A stretch of DNA of 64,000 nt. Origin: Gammaproteobacteria bacterium. Lineage in GTDB: Bacteria; Pseudomonadota; Gammaproteobacteria; Enterobacterales; Permianibacteraceae. Position 1 is the first letter of the stretch; each line of letters starts with the position of its first letter. Made by a program: the position numbers and the translations under genes. The notes under the pieces were generated by a model. That model saw only the letters and a list, made by a program, of their open reading frames with translations, ran no database searches and was not told where the DNA came from. Positions 7,621 through 16,593 of this stretch are shown here, in pieces. The DNA lies in the NCBI GenBank assembly GCA_016182845.1, contig JACPFT010000017.1, positions 62,001 through 126,000 on the forward strand, written 5' to 3'.

Positions 7621-9849
7621 ATGCAAACCCAGCACACCCGCCTCTTCCTCGCCCTAAGCCTGGCCCTCAGCCTCAGCCCCGCCGCCCAGGCCGCCGAGGG
7701 CCTGCTCAGCAACGGCAGCGTCGCCGTGCCCGCCGCCCGCATCCGCATCGGCAAGCTCGTCGCCACCAGCGACGAGCAGGGCCGCTTCAGCCTGCCCGAG
7801 CTGAAAGCCGGCAACTACCGCCTGGAGATCCAGACCGCCCGGGGCGAGCACTACGACATCGAGCTGCATTACGACGGCGTGGATCCCATGAGCGTGGATC
7901 TGGCGCGCCTGGGCGTGGACCAGATGGTGGTGACCGCCAGCCCCCTGGCCCGCAACGCGCTCAGCATGGCCAACCCCGCCACGGTCCTGGCCGGCGACGA
8001 GCTGGTGCGCCGGCGCGAGGCCTCCCTGGGCGAGACCCTGAGCGGCCAGGCCGGCATCCAGGCCGGCGGCTTCGGCGCCGGCGCCAGCCGCCCGGTGATC
8101 CGCGGCCTGGACGGGGCGCGGGTGCGCGTGCTCTCCGATGGCGTGGACGTCCTGGACGCCTCCACCATCAGCCCGGATCATGCCGCCAGCACCGAGCCCC
8201 TGCTGGCGGAGCGCATCGAGGTCCTGAAGGGCCCGGCCACCCTGCTCTACGGCGGCGGCGCCATCGGCGGCGTGGTCAATGTGGTGGACGAGAAGGTGCC
8301 CACCCATGCGCCGGAGGACCACGTGGAAGGCGCCGTGGAGCTGCGCGGCAATAGCGCCGCCGGCGAGCGGGCCGGCGTGTTCGGCATCACCGCCGGCGGC
8401 TCGGATCTCGCCTTCCGCCTGGAGGGGGTCAAGCGCGATGCCGGGGACTACGCCATCCCCGGCTTTGCCGAGGCGGAACCCGAGCCCGAGGAGATCGCCG
8501 AGGGTCATGCCGCCAAGAACCGCCTGCCCAATAGCTTCAACGACACCGAGACCGCGACGGTCGGCGCCTCCTGGCTGCTGGACGGCGGCTACCTGGGCCT
8601 GGCCTATACCCGCCAGGCCAATCAATACGGCCTGCCCGGCCATGCCGAGCACGAGGAAGGCGAAGCAGAAGAGGAGCACGAGGCCGGCGCGCCCTTCATC
8701 GACCTGGAGCAGGACCGCTGGGACCTGCGCGGCGAGCTGGCCGACCCCTATCCCGGCTTCTCGCGCCTGCGCCTGCGCCTCGGGCATGCCGACTACCGTC
8801 ACGACGAGATCGAGGGTTCCGGCGAGCTCGGCACCCGCTTCGACAACCAAGCCACAGAAGGCCGCGTGGAGCTGAGCCACGAGCCCCTGGCCGGCTTTCG
8901 CGGCACTTTCGGTGCCCAGGGCCTGCGCCGCGACTTCGCCGCCACCGGCGAGGAAGCCTATGTGCCGCCGACCCTGACCCGGAGCCAGGGCCTGTTCCTG
9001 CTGGAGGAATACGAGGCCGGCGACTGGCGCTTCGAGGCCGGCGCCCGCGCCGAACGCCAGCGCATCGCCGTGGACACGGCGGGGCTGCCGGACTACCGGG
9101 GCTCGGGCCGCTCCCTCTCCGCTGGCGCGGTCTGGAAGTTCCTGCCCGGCTATTCCCTGAACCTGAACCTGGCCAGCGCCCAGCGCCTGCCCTCCGCCGA
9201 GGAGCTTTATGCCGACGGCCCCCATGCCGCCACCGCCACCTTCGAGCGGGGCGATGCCGGGCTAGATGCCGAGACGGCGCGCAATCTCGATGTCTCCGTG
9301 AAGAAGCACGAAGGCGATTTCACCTTCGGCCTGAACCTGTTCCGCAACGCCGTCGCCGACTACATCTATGCCGCCGACACCGGGGCCGAGGTCGACGGCC
9401 TGCGCGAGATCGCCTACACCCAGGCCGATGCCCGCTTCCGGGGCATGGAGCTGGAAACCGCCTATGCCTTCAACGAAAGCTTCAGGCTGGCGGCCTTCGC
9501 CGACCGGGTGCGCGGCGAGCTGGAGCACGGCGGCGAGCTGCCCCGCATGCCCGCCGATCGCGTAGGACTGCGCGCCGAAGCCGAGTGGGAGGCCTGGTCC
9601 GGGCGCCTGGAATTCTCCCGCGTCGCCGACCAGGAACGCACCGCCGATTTCGAGACGGAAACGGACGGCTACGACCTGCTCAACCTGCACCTGGCCTACC
9701 ACGGTTACCTGGGCGACAAGGAGTACCAGCTCTTCCTGAAGGCGAACAACCTGCTGGACGAGGAGATGCGCAGCCATGCCTCCTTCATCAAGGATCTGGT
9801 GCCCCAGACCGGGCGCAACCTGACCCTGGGAGCCCGCCTGGCATTCTGA
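7621..9849 (+). CDS. znuD: TonB-dependent outer membrane receptor, ZnuD-like (zinc uptake)
   Basis: The 742-residue protein begins with a signal peptide ending AAQAAEG, then a small carboxypeptidase-regulatory-like domain (to about 95). A plug domain follows (DQMVVTASPLAR to about 215, with VLKGPATLLYGGGAIGGVVN), then the beta-barrel ending in LGARLAF. A His/Glu-rich stretch, GHAEHEEGEAEEEHEAG (about 340-356), is the type of extracellular metal-binding loop known in ZnuD. The upstream Zur box and the neighbouring znu genes support zinc as substrate. TonB would supply energy; the only TonB-like domain in view is in the M56 fusion at 13357. The ATG at 7621 is chosen because it starts the signal peptide. 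Confidence 0.88.
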   Translation: MQTQHTRLFLALSLALSLSPAAQAAEGLLSNGSVAVPAARIRIGKLVATSDEQGRFSLPELKAGNYRLEIQTARGEHYDIELHYDGVDPMSVDLARLGVDQMVVTASPLARNALSMANPATVLAGDELVRRREASLGETLSGQAGIQAGGFGAGASRPVIRGLDGARVRVLSDGVDVLDASTISPDHAASTEPLLAERIEVLKGPATLLYGGGAIGGVVNVVDEKVPTHAPEDHVEGAVELRGNSAAGERAGVFGITAGGSDLAFRLEGVKRDAGDYAIPGFAEAEPEPEEIAEGHAAKNRLPNSFNDTETATVGASWLLDGGYLGLAYTRQANQYGLPGHAEHEEGEAEEEHEAGAPFIDLEQDRWDLRGELADPYPGFSRLRLRLGHADYRHDEIEGSGELGTRFDNQATEGRVELSHEPLAGFRGTFGAQGLRRDFAATGEEAYVPPTLTRSQGLFLLEEYEAGDWRFEAGARAERQRIAVDTAGLPDYRGSGRSLSAGAVWKFLPGYSLNLNLASAQRLPSAEELYADGPHAATATFERGDAGLDAETARNLDVSVKKHEGDFTFGLNLFRNAVADYIYAADTGAEVDGLREIAYTQADARFRGMELETAYAFNESFRLAAFADRVRGELEHGGELPRMPADRVGLRAEAEWEAWSGRLEFSRVADQERTADFETETDGYDLLNLHLAYHGYLGDKEYQLFLKANNLLDEEMRSHASFIKDLVPQTGRNLTLGARLAF

Positions 9850-9927
9850 AGCAGGGGAATTCGACAAGACCGGAAGCCGCTAGGGCCGCTACACTGCGGC
9901 CCTTCCCCTTCTTTAAGGACAGCCCTG

Positions 9928-10275
9928 ATGAACATCCAACGCCACAAACCCGCCGCCCGCTATTCCGAGGCCGTTATCGTCAACGGCCTGGCCTTCCTGT
10001 CCGGCCAGGTGCCGGAGAACACCGCCGCCGATGCCCAAGGCCAGACCGCCGACGTGCTCGCCCAGATCGACGCGGTTCTGACCGAGCTGGGCACGGACAA
10101 GCGCCGCCTCGTGGATGCCACCGTCTATCTCAAGGACATGGCCGATTACGCCGCCATGAACGCCGCCTGGGATGCCTGGGTCGCCCCCGGCTGCGCCCCG
10201 GCGCGTGCCACGGTCCAGGCGCTCTTGGCCAAACCGGAGTGGAAGGTGGAGATCAAGGTGGTGGCGGCGCTGTGA
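9928..10275 (+). CDS. RidA/YjgF-family protein
   Basis: This 115-residue protein matches the RidA fold family, which deaminates reactive enamine/imine intermediates or has related roles. The typical blocks are SGQVPENTAADAQGQTADVL (residues 24-43), LVDATVYLKDM and a C-terminal VEIKVVAAL. The substrate-binding Arg of canonical RidA falls in APARATVQA. An AAGGA ribosome binding site precedes the ATG. It sits between the TonB receptor and the convergent znuA with only 4 bases to the latter, which may be accidental rather than functional. Confidence 0.9.
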   Translation: MNIQRHKPAARYSEAVIVNGLAFLSGQVPENTAADAQGQTADVLAQIDAVLTELGTDKRRLVDATVYLKDMADYAAMNAAWDAWVAPGCAPARATVQALLAKPEWKVEIKVVAAL

Positions 10276-10279
10276 GCGC

Positions 10280-11140
10280 CTAGCGGCACTCGCCAAAGGC
10301 CTGGGCCAGGCCGCGCATCAGCGCCAGATAGCCCTCGCCGTCCCCGGCCAGTTCCTGGCCCAGGGGATCCAGCTCCACGATCCGCGCGCCCAGCTCGGCC
10401 AGGCGCGCCAGGGCCTGGCTGCCCCGGTACTGGCGGTCAACCAGCACGCAGGCGCCCGGCGCCGCCGCCAGACGCGCCAAGGCCGAGGGCGCGAGGCTAT
10501 GCTCGGCCTTGCCGCCCAGGACGCCGCGAGCCTTGAGGCCGTAGCGCGCCTCGAAATAGCGGTAGCCGGGGTGGAACAGCCAATAGGCCGGCTTGTCGGC
10601 CAGGGCGGCACGCAGCTCGGCGTCCAGGGCGTCCAGGCGCCGGCCATAGGCGGCGGCATTGGCCCGGTAGCGGGGGCCGTGCTCGGGGTCCAGGGCCGCC
10701 AGGCGCTCGCCCAGGATAAGGACCAGGGCCTTGGCGCGCAGCGGATCCAGCCAGACATGGGCATCGACACCGGCGTGCCCGTGCCCGTCCTCGCCCAGGG
10801 GCAGGGCCCGGGCCTCCGGCCAGTCCAGGAGCCGCTCCACGCGCACGCCCTCCGGCAGGCCGGCCAGGGGCGCCGCCAGGCTGCCCTCCAGGCTGGGCCC
10901 GAACCAAAACACGGCCGTCGCGCCCTGCAGCCTTGCCAGCTGGGAGGGCTTGAGGGCATGGCTATGGGGCGAGGCCGTGGCCGGGATCAGGAGTTCCGGC
11001 TCGGCGAGCCCGTCGCTGACCGCCGCGATCAGCATCTGCAGGGGCTTGACCGAGGCGATCAGCACCGGCTCGGCGGCGGCCAGGGGCGCGAGCAGCAAGA
11101 GGGACAGGCCGAGCAGGCCTAGGCGTAGCGCGTCGCGCAT
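10280..11140 (-). CDS. znuA: Zinc ABC transporter periplasmic binding protein ZnuA
   Basis: ZnuA captures zinc in the periplasm for ZnuBC. The signal peptide [20 protein letters not shown] ends at AAA before [11 protein letters not shown]. Expected zinc ligands are visible: the histidine in [18 protein letters not shown] and LFHPGYRYF. The His-rich loop is short here (GEDGHGHAG) compared with enterobacterial ZnuA. The ATG at 11140 is preferred; a TTG two codons upstream is possible. It is divergent from zur with a Zur box between. Confidence 0.93.
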   Translation of the reverse strand: MRDALRLGLLGLSLLLLAPLAAAEPVLIASVKPLQMLIAAVSDGLAEPELLIPATASPHSHALKPSQLARLQGATAVFWFGPSLEGSLAAPLAGLPEGVRVERLLDWPEARALPLGEDGHGHAGVDAHVWLDPLRAKALVLILGERLAALDPEHGPRYRANAAAYGRRLDALDAELRAALADKPAYWLFHPGYRYFEARYGLKARGVLGGKAEHSLAPSALARLAAAPGACVLVDRQYRGSQALARLAELGARIVELDPLGQELAGDGEGYLALMRGLAQAFGECR

Positions 11141-11165
11141 GGACAATCCGGGTAAGGGGAGAAAG

Positions 11166-11180
11166 TGTTATATTATCACA
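11166..11180. promoter_or_regulatory. Zur box in the znuA-zur divergent region
   Basis: TGTTATATTATCACA differs from the Zur consensus palindrome at about one position. It sits centrally in the 65 bases between the znuA start (11140) and the zur start (11206), so one Zur dimer could repress both directions, including zur itself. Confidence 0.85.
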
Positions 11181-11205
11181 TTACATCCCCGCCCCGGACC
11201 GCCCC

Positions 11206-11682
11206 GTGAGCTTCCCCCATCCCGAACACGATCACCGCCACTGCGTGCACGATGCCCTGGCCCGGGCCGAGCGCCTATGCCAGGAACGCGGCGCCCGCCT
11301 CACCGACCAGCGCCGGCGCGTCCTGGAACTGGTCTGGCAGAGCCACCGGCCCCTGGGCGCCTACGAGCTGATGGACGCCCTGCGCAAGGACGGCAAGCCC
11401 GTGGCCCCGCCCACGGTCTACCGGGCCCTGGACTTCCTGATCGAGCAGGGCCTGGTGCACCGCCTGGCATCGCTCAATGCCTATATTGGCTGCGAGCACC
11501 CGGGCGAGCGCCACAGCGGCCAGTTCCTGATCTGCCGGGCCTGCGGCCTGTCCGCCGAGCTCTCCGATCCGGCCGTCGCCGCCGCCCTGAGCCGCGAGGC
11601 GGAGATCCAGGGCTTCCGGGTCGAGCAGCAGATCGTCGAGATCGCCGGGCTCTGCGCCCGCTGCCAGGAGGACGCGCCATGA
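11206..11682 (+). CDS. zur: Zinc uptake regulator Zur (Fur family)
   Basis: The 158-residue protein is a Fur-family repressor that binds DNA when zinc is abundant. The winged helix spans about residues 25-95 ([20 protein letters not shown], then [20 protein letters not shown]). The metal-binding half includes [20 protein letters not shown] and a C-terminal CARCQED, giving paired CxxC structural zinc sites. The start is GTG. It overlaps znuC by four bases and lies beside a Zur box, which separates it from Fur proper. Confidence 0.94.
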   Translation: MSFPHPEHDHRHCVHDALARAERLCQERGARLTDQRRRVLELVWQSHRPLGAYELMDALRKDGKPVAPPTVYRALDFLIEQGLVHRLASLNAYIGCEHPGERHSGQFLICRACGLSAELSDPAVAAALSREAEIQGFRVEQQIVEIAGLCARCQEDAP

Positions 11683-12476
11683 GCACGCCCCTGCTGCGCC
11701 TGGAGCAGGCCTCCTTGAGCCTGTCCGGGCGGCTGATCCTGGACGCCGTGTCCCTGCAAGTCGAGGCCGGCCGGATCACCACCTTGATCGGCCCTAACGG
11801 CGCCGGCAAGACCTCCCTGGTCAAGCTGGCCCTGGGGCTGCACCGCCCCACGGCCGGCACGGTCTGGCGCAAGCCGTCCTTACGCATCGGCTACATGCCC
11901 CAGAAACTGCAGCTGGACGCCACCCTGCCCCTGAGCGTCGGCGACTTCCTGGACCTGGCCGGCAGCGTGAGCCCGGCGCAGATCGCCGCCAGCCTGGCCG
12001 AGACCGGCGTGCCCGAGCTGGCCAAGGCGCCCCTGCACTCCCTGTCCGGCGGCGAGCTGCAGCGCGTGCTCCTGGCTCGCGCCCTCTTGCGCGAGCCGGA
12101 GCTCCTGGTCCTGGACGAGCCGGTGCAGGGCGTGGACGTCCTGGGCCAGACCGAGCTCTACCGGCTGATCGGCGAGCTGCGCAATCGCCACGCCTGCGGC
12201 GTGCTGATGATCTCCCACGATCTGCACCTGGTCATGGCCGCCACCGACGAGGTGGTCTGCCTGGATCGCCATGTCTGCTGCCACGGCCATCCGGACGCGG
12301 TGAGCCAGCACCCGGCCTATCTGGAGCTGTTCGGCCGCTCCGTCGCCGACGGCCTGGCGGTGTTCACCCACCACCACGATCACGTGCACGACTGCGCCGA
12401 ACCCAGCCACCACCACGGCCATGGGCACGAGCATGGCCATACTCACGAGCAGGCCCGCGAGCACCACCATGACTGA
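11679..12476 (+). CDS. znuC: Zinc ABC transporter ATP-binding protein ZnuC
   Basis: The 265-residue ATPase has Walker [10 protein letters not shown] (near 39), the motif [16 protein letters not shown] typical of ZnuC/MntB-type ATPases, signature LSGGELQR, Walker [13 protein letters not shown] and switch histidine ISHDLHLV. After [11 protein letters not shown] the C-terminus becomes a His-rich tail of about 40 residues ([16 protein letters not shown] and more), longer than needed for catalysis and likely a zinc buffer or sensor. A strong AGGAGG precedes the ATG, and it overlaps both zur and znuB. Confidence 0.95.
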   Translation: MSTPLLRLEQASLSLSGRLILDAVSLQVEAGRITTLIGPNGAGKTSLVKLALGLHRPTAGTVWRKPSLRIGYMPQKLQLDATLPLSVGDFLDLAGSVSPAQIAASLAETGVPELAKAPLHSLSGGELQRVLLARALLREPELLVLDEPVQGVDVLGQTELYRLIGELRNRHACGVLMISHDLHLVMAATDEVVCLDRHVCCHGHPDAVSQHPAYLELFGRSVADGLAVFTHHHDHVHDCAEPSHHHGHGHEHGHTHEQAREHHHD

Positions 12477-13263
12477 GTTGTTCCCCGCCTTCCTGCTGCC
12501 GGCCCTCCTGGCCGGCCTCGCCCTGGCCGCCGTGGCCGGCCCCCTGGGCTGCTTCGTGGTCTGGCGGCGCATGGCCTATTTCGGCGAGACCCTGGCCCAT
12601 GCCGCCCTCCTGGGCGTGGCCCTTTCCCTGAGCTTCGCCCTGGCGCCCCTGCCGGCCGTGCTCTTCGTCTGTCTGGCGGTCGCCCTGATCCTGGTGGTCC
12701 TGCAGGGCCGCTTCCTGGCCGACGACACCCTCCTGGGCATCCTCGCCCAAGGCAGCCTGGCCCTGGGCCTGGTGATCATCGCCCTGGCCGCGCCAGGCAG
12801 CGGCGATCCCACGGCCTGGCTGTTCGGCGAGATCCTGGCGGTGACCCGGGTCGATCTCGGCGGCATCGCCGCCGTGGCCGCCCTGGTCCTGACCGCCCTC
12901 GCCGCCCTCTGGCGCCCGCTGCTGGCGGTCACCGTGCATGAGGAGCTGGCCGCCGTGGAAGGCCGCCCGGTCAAGGCCCTGCGCCTCGCCCTGGTGCTGA
13001 TGCTGGCCCTGGTCATCGCCGTGGCCATGAAGGTGGTGGGCGTGCTCCTGATCACCGCCCTCCTGACCATCCCCGCCGCCGTGGCCCGCCGCCTGAGCAG
13101 GACCCCCAAGGGCATGGCCCTCGCCGCCAGCGCCGTGGGCATTCTCGCCGTGGCCGGCGGCCTCGCCGCCTCCCTGCGCCTGGACAGCCCCAGCGGCCCC
13201 AGCATCGTGGTCGCCGCCCTGGGGCTATTCCTGCTCAGCCTGCTGGTGCCGCAACGAGCCTGA
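12469..13263 (+). CDS. znuB: Zinc ABC transporter permease ZnuB
   Basis: This 264-residue integral membrane protein has about eight transmembrane helices. It shows the ABC-3 family sequence [20 protein letters not shown] (residues 24-43), followed by HAALLG, and [20 protein letters not shown] near residue 200. It forms the inner-membrane channel for zinc delivered by ZnuA. The start at 12469 overlaps the His-rich tail of znuC by eight bases; an in-frame ATG 48 bases upstream would only add tail-derived residues. A strong bidirectional terminator follows at 13314. Confidence 0.94.
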   Translation: MTELFPAFLLPALLAGLALAAVAGPLGCFVVWRRMAYFGETLAHAALLGVALSLSFALAPLPAVLFVCLAVALILVVLQGRFLADDTLLGILAQGSLALGLVIIALAAPGSGDPTAWLFGEILAVTRVDLGGIAAVAALVLTALAALWRPLLAVTVHEELAAVEGRPVKALRLALVLMLALVIAVAMKVVGVLLITALLTIPAAVARRLSRTPKGMALAASAVGILAVAGGLAASLRLDSPSGPSIVVAALGLFLLSLLVPQRA

Positions 13264-13313
13264 AAACGAAGTTTCAGCGCAACTCAAACGAAGTTTCGGC
13301 GCGGCTCAAAGCA

Positions 13314-13337
13314 AAAGGCTCGCCGAAGCGAGCCTTT
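13314..13337. terminator. Bidirectional terminator between znuB and the M56 peptidase gene
   Basis: AAAGGCTCG and CGAGCCTTT form a perfect 9-base stem around CCGAAG, with A-runs on the left and T-runs on the right. It separates two convergent genes. Just upstream (13266-13310) a short direct repeat, AACGAAGTTTCRGCGC, occurs twice. Confidence 0.8.
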
Positions 13338-13356
13338 GTACCGGACGCGGGGACTT

Positions 13357-15078
13357 TCAGCGGCAGATGCGCGAACCGGTTCGGATCTCGCAATCCTCCT
13401 CAAGGGCGAAGGAAAAGACCTTGCGCCGCCGTTCGGAAACCGCCTGACCGTCTTCCCGACGCGGCTCGAAGCGCCACTGGGCCAGGGCCTTGCGCACGCT
13501 GCGCTGGAAGGCCGGCTGCACGCCCGTCTCGAAGGCGATCTCGCCGACCCGGCCGTCGGAGCCCACGGTGAAGCTGACCGGAACCTCGGCTTCGCCGCGC
13601 AAGCGGCGGGCGGCATTGGGAAACTCCGGCGCGGGCGTATGGACCGCCACCGAAGCCTCGACCTGCTTGAGGTCCTGGACCGCCACCGGCTTCAGGCTAG
13701 CCACTCGGACCGGCGCCGGCGTGTCTTCGGCCCGCACGGCCTGAACCGAAACCGGTACTTCCGGCTTGGCGGTAGCCGGTGGCAAGGCCTTCGCGGCGAG
13801 CTCCGCCTGGCTGCGCTTGGCCACCTGGACCAGGCGCTGCTGGGCGGGCTTGACCGCCGGCTTGACGACGGGCTTGGTCACCGCGACCGGCGTCTGGATG
13901 GCACGCGGAGCCGGCTCCGCCGGACGAGCCAGCGCTTCGGGCTGGACGGCCGCGAGCTGGGGCGCGGGCGTCGTCGCCGGGACGGGCGCCACGGCCACGG
14001 AGGCAGGCGCCTCCGCCAGCGGCGGCAGCACCGGCTTGGGCACGGCCTGGACGCGGGCGGCGATGCCGGTGCCGGTCACCAGGAGCAGGACGCCCAGGGC
14101 GGCCAGGGTGCGGCTGCCCCAATGGGGATGGCAGGCATGACCTTGGAACAGCCGGGTGACGCGCAGCTTCAGCTCGCCGCCGGTGGCCGCCAGGGCCAGG
14201 GAGCCATGGTGATGACCGTGATGGCAGAGATCCGCCGTATCGGCCAGGGTGCGCGCATAGGCGATGGGATCCTGGCACAGGGCCACGGCCATGTCGTCGC
14301 AGCAGTGCTCGCGCTCGTGGCGCATCTGCCGCGAGATCCACCACACCGCCGGATGGAAGAACAAGAGGATCTCGGCCAGGGTCTGGGCCAGGTTGACCAG
14401 GTAATCGTGGCGGCGCACATGGGCCAGCTCATGGGCCAGGATCATGGCGATCTGCTCGGGCTTGAGGCCGGTGACCACCGCCGCCGGCAAGAGCACCACC
14501 GGCTTGAACCAGCCGATGACCATGGGCACGTCCACTGCCGCCGACTCCAGGAGCCGCCAGCCGCGACGCACGCCCATGACCTCGGCCAACTCGGCGCACA
14601 GGCTCTGCAGGACCGGCGCCGCCGGGCGCACATGGCGGCGCACCAGGCCCTGCACCTGCCAATACTCCAGGCCCATCTTGGCCACCAGCAGGAGCACGCC
14701 CAGCAGCCAGACATGGCTCAGCCAGGGCAGGATGGGCGCCAGCTCGCTGCGCCAATCGCCCTGTTCCATGGCCAGGGCCGCGCTCACCACCGCCGGGGCC
14801 TCGTCCACCAGGCTGGCCGGCCGCAGGGCCGTGCCCACCGGCTCGGAGGCCAGCAGGAAAAAGGTCAACACCGGCGCCAGCACCGAGACCACCAGGGCCA
14901 AGCCCGCCAAGCCATAGCGGGCATTGGCATAGCGCCGCGGCACGAAGCGCAGCAGGGCATACAGAGCCAGGGCCACCAAGGCGCATTGCCACAAGGAATG
15001 AATCAACACCCAGCCCAAACGCTCAGCCAGGGCCGAATCCAACATGCCCGTCCAACCTCCCATGTCCCAGGCCGCCAT
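13357..15078 (-). CDS. M56 (BlaR1/MecR1-type) membrane metallopeptidase fused to a TonB C-terminal domain
   Basis: The 573-residue protein has three or four N-terminal membrane helices and an M56 zinc peptidase domain with HELAHVRRHDY near residue 216 and the downstream glutamate in HEREHCCDDMAV. A further membrane helix follows near 330. A long Pro/Ala/Val linker (about 345-480) then leads to a TonB C-terminal domain (PEFPNAARRLRGEAEVPVSF and WRFEPRRE). There is no penicillin-binding sensor domain as in BlaR1. The likely role is to sense an envelope signal and cleave the BlaI-type repressor encoded just upstream; the TonB end may contact outer-membrane receptors. A His-rich loop, CHHGHHHG, lies near 287. 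Confidence 0.88.
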   Translation of the reverse strand: MAAWDMGGWTGMLDSALAERLGWVLIHSLWQCALVALALYALLRFVPRRYANARYGLAGLALVVSVLAPVLTFFLLASEPVGTALRPASLVDEAPAVVSAALAMEQGDWRSELAPILPWLSHVWLLGVLLLVAKMGLEYWQVQGLVRRHVRPAAPVLQSLCAELAEVMGVRRGWRLLESAAVDVPMVIGWFKPVVLLPAAVVTGLKPEQIAMILAHELAHVRRHDYLVNLAQTLAEILLFFHPAVWWISRQMRHEREHCCDDMAVALCQDPIAYARTLADTADLCHHGHHHGSLALAATGGELKLRVTRLFQGHACHPHWGSRTLAALGVLLLVTGTGIAARVQAVPKPVLPPLAEAPASVAVAPVPATTPAPQLAAVQPEALARPAEPAPRAIQTPVAVTKPVVKPAVKPAQQRLVQVAKRSQAELAAKALPPATAKPEVPVSVQAVRAEDTPAPVRVASLKPVAVQDLKQVEASVAVHTPAPEFPNAARRLRGEAEVPVSFTVGSDGRVGEIAFETGVQPAFQRSVRKALAQWRFEPRREDGQAVSERRRKVFSFALEEDCEIRTGSRICR

Positions 15079-15080
15079 GG

Positions 15081-15461
15081 CTAACTCCTTTCCAGCTCAT
15101 CCAGGAATCGACGGATTTCCGCGATTTCCTCGGGTTTGGAGGACTCGCCCAGGGCGCGCATCACCAGGGCCGAGCGGGAGCCGGAGAAGGCCCGGGTCAC
15201 CAGATCCGAGAGGATCGCCCCCTGAGTCGCGTCGCGGCTGCTGCTGGTACGGTAGACATGGGCACGCTCCGACTCGTCGCGCTGCACCAGGCCCTTGTCG
15301 AACATGATCTGCAGGAGCTTCAAGACCGTCGTATAGCCGGTGTTCTGGCTGCTCTGCAGCTTGTCGTGGACATGACGCACCGTGGACGGGCCGTCGGCCC
15401 AGAGCACATTGAGGATGGCGAGCTCCGCCTCCGTGGGGTTCACCGAACGGCGCCGAATCAT
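15081..15461 (-). CDS. BlaI/MecI/CopY-family transcriptional repressor
   Basis: The 126-residue protein has the BlaI winged helix: PTEAELAILNVLWADGPSTV (residues 8-27), then TGYTTVLKLLQIMFDKGLVQ. It represses its target until cleaved by a partner M56 peptidase. That peptidase gene starts two bases downstream, so the pair forms one operon. The ATG at 15461 has GGGAG upstream; the longer frame to 15518 lacks support. No beta-lactamase is visible, so the regulated genes are unknown and may be the operon itself. Confidence 0.92.
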   Translation of the reverse strand: MIRRRSVNPTEAELAILNVLWADGPSTVRHVHDKLQSSQNTGYTTVLKLLQIMFDKGLVQRDESERAHVYRTSSSRDATQGAILSDLVTRAFSGSRSALVMRALGESSKPEEIAEIRRFLDELERS

Positions 15462-15663
15462 GGAGTTCTCCCAAGTTAAGGATGAAGGAAATGTACGCCG
15501 GGATTCGTAGAACGTCAACGAAGGGGATCGTAAAAAACGAGGGTAAAGTGCTACTCCTCACCACTAGCTAGGCGTTTGAGTAGATAGAATTGGCATCTAT
15601 GTATAACCTAGCAATGACTGTCATGACAGGCTCATGGAACCGTGTCACTAAGCATGCCACGAT

Positions 15664-16329
15664 TTATGTGGCGGTAGGTATACCTAAGGCCGGTGGAGAA
15701 GGCAGTGATTGAGGTGGCGCTGGGTTCTTTATGTAGCTAAGCGCGCCAAAGACAACACCAATAATAGTTAGAAGAAGGCCCCCCCACGTAATAATCGTTT
15801 GCCGGTTTTGCCGCCTCAGTACCTTGATCAAATCTTCTCTATAAGACTCGAGAGTCTCAAAGCAATCTCGTAACGCTTCCAGATGTACAGTGCACTCGGA
15901 ATAATAGTCTGCTCGGTCAATACCATCACGTTTTGGCTTCACCATTAAATCGCGCGCAGCCCGAAGTTGCTTTTGCAATTCACAATAGCTCGGGATATGT
16001 TCAGAAAGCACGAGCATTCGAAAATCCTTCTGAAAGGAGCAAATCATCTCGAGCTGATGCGTAACGCCAGCTTCGACTGCATCGTAAATCGCCCGTTTGC
16101 AGTGATTTTCGGCTTTTTTTAGTTCTTCGGGGCTACCACTATTAATGAACTGTACGAGGTGGTAGCCCGCATAGCGGAGCTCATTAATTGAAGGAATCGG
16201 CAACTGTTGATTGAGATGCTCTATCAGCTTGATCTTTTCTTCGGCTTGACTGTAGAGGTTTGCAACCTCTGACGCTTGTTGCAACCAAAGACCTACAGCA
16301 CGCTCCTCGAACGTCACGACAGTGTTCAC
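15664..16329 (-). CDS. Unknown membrane-anchored protein in an AT-rich insert
   Basis: I do not recognise this 221-residue protein. It is mostly helical and charged (AEEKIKLIEHLNQQ, YSECTVHLEALRDC), with one membrane helix near the C-terminus (TIITWGGLLLTIIGVVFGAL, about 178-197) and a short Pro-rich tail, so it is probably tail-anchored with its bulk in the cytoplasm. It starts at GTG 16329, 12 bases after the stop of the upstream small gene, and no clear ribosome binding site is seen. Base composition is far lower in GC than the neighbours and codon use differs, which suggests acquisition by transfer. Confidence 0.7.
   Translation of the reverse strand: MNTVVTFEERAVGLWLQQASEVANLYSQAEEKIKLIEHLNQQLPIPSINELRYAGYHLVQFINSGSPEELKKAENHCKRAIYDAVEAGVTHQLEMICSFQKDFRMLVLSEHIPSYCELQKQLRAARDLMVKPKRDGIDRADYYSECTVHLEALRDCFETLESYREDLIKVLRRQNRQTIITWGGLLLTIIGVVFGALSYIKNPAPPQSLPSPPALGIPTAT
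15675..15687. repeat. Left copy of TAGGTMTACCTAA palindrome
   Basis: TAGGTATACCTAA recurs as TAGGTCTACCTAA at 16775-16787, exactly 1100 bases away. The two copies enclose both unknown genes of the AT-rich insert. The left copy lies in the last codons of the tail-anchored protein gene. Confidence 0.45.
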
Positions 16330-16341
16330 AGCAAAGACTAC

Positions 16342-16560
16342 TTAGAAAGCGTGTCGAGAAAGTGCATGCTTGCGTTCTTCAAGCTGCTCGCCCGTTAGAT
16401 AACGACCATACTGAAGATTTACGTTTCCACGAGCATAAGCGCGCACAAGACCACGGGCTACTTCATCTCCCATGTCTTTGGAGCTTTTCCTCGGAATTGG
16501 AACGAGCGAGGGGAAAAGGGCTTTAAGCAGCGCTTCGAATCGCATCGTATGATCCTTCAT
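16342..16560 (-). CDS. Unknown small protein in the AT-rich insert
   Basis: This is a 72-residue protein if it starts at the ATG at 16560 (MKDHTMRFEALL); a GTG at 16593 would add 11 residues. Its middle is basic (PIPRKSSKDMGDEVARGLVR) and it ends KHALSRHAF. No signal peptide or membrane helix is visible. It is the first gene of a two-gene unit with the tail-anchored protein. Function is unknown; low GC and no recognisable relatives argue for a mobile origin. Confidence 0.55.
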   Translation of the reverse strand: MKDHTMRFEALLKALFPSLVPIPRKSSKDMGDEVARGLVRAYARGNVNLQYGRYLTGEQLEERKHALSRHAF

Positions 16561-16593
16561 AGCCAGTAGAACAGCCCCACTCCCCGCATACAC

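Noticed and set aside
7654-9225. Minus-strand frame of 523 codons over the TonB receptor
   Set aside because: It mirrors the receptor gene and has no recognisable domain; composition is that of an antisense GC-rich shadow.
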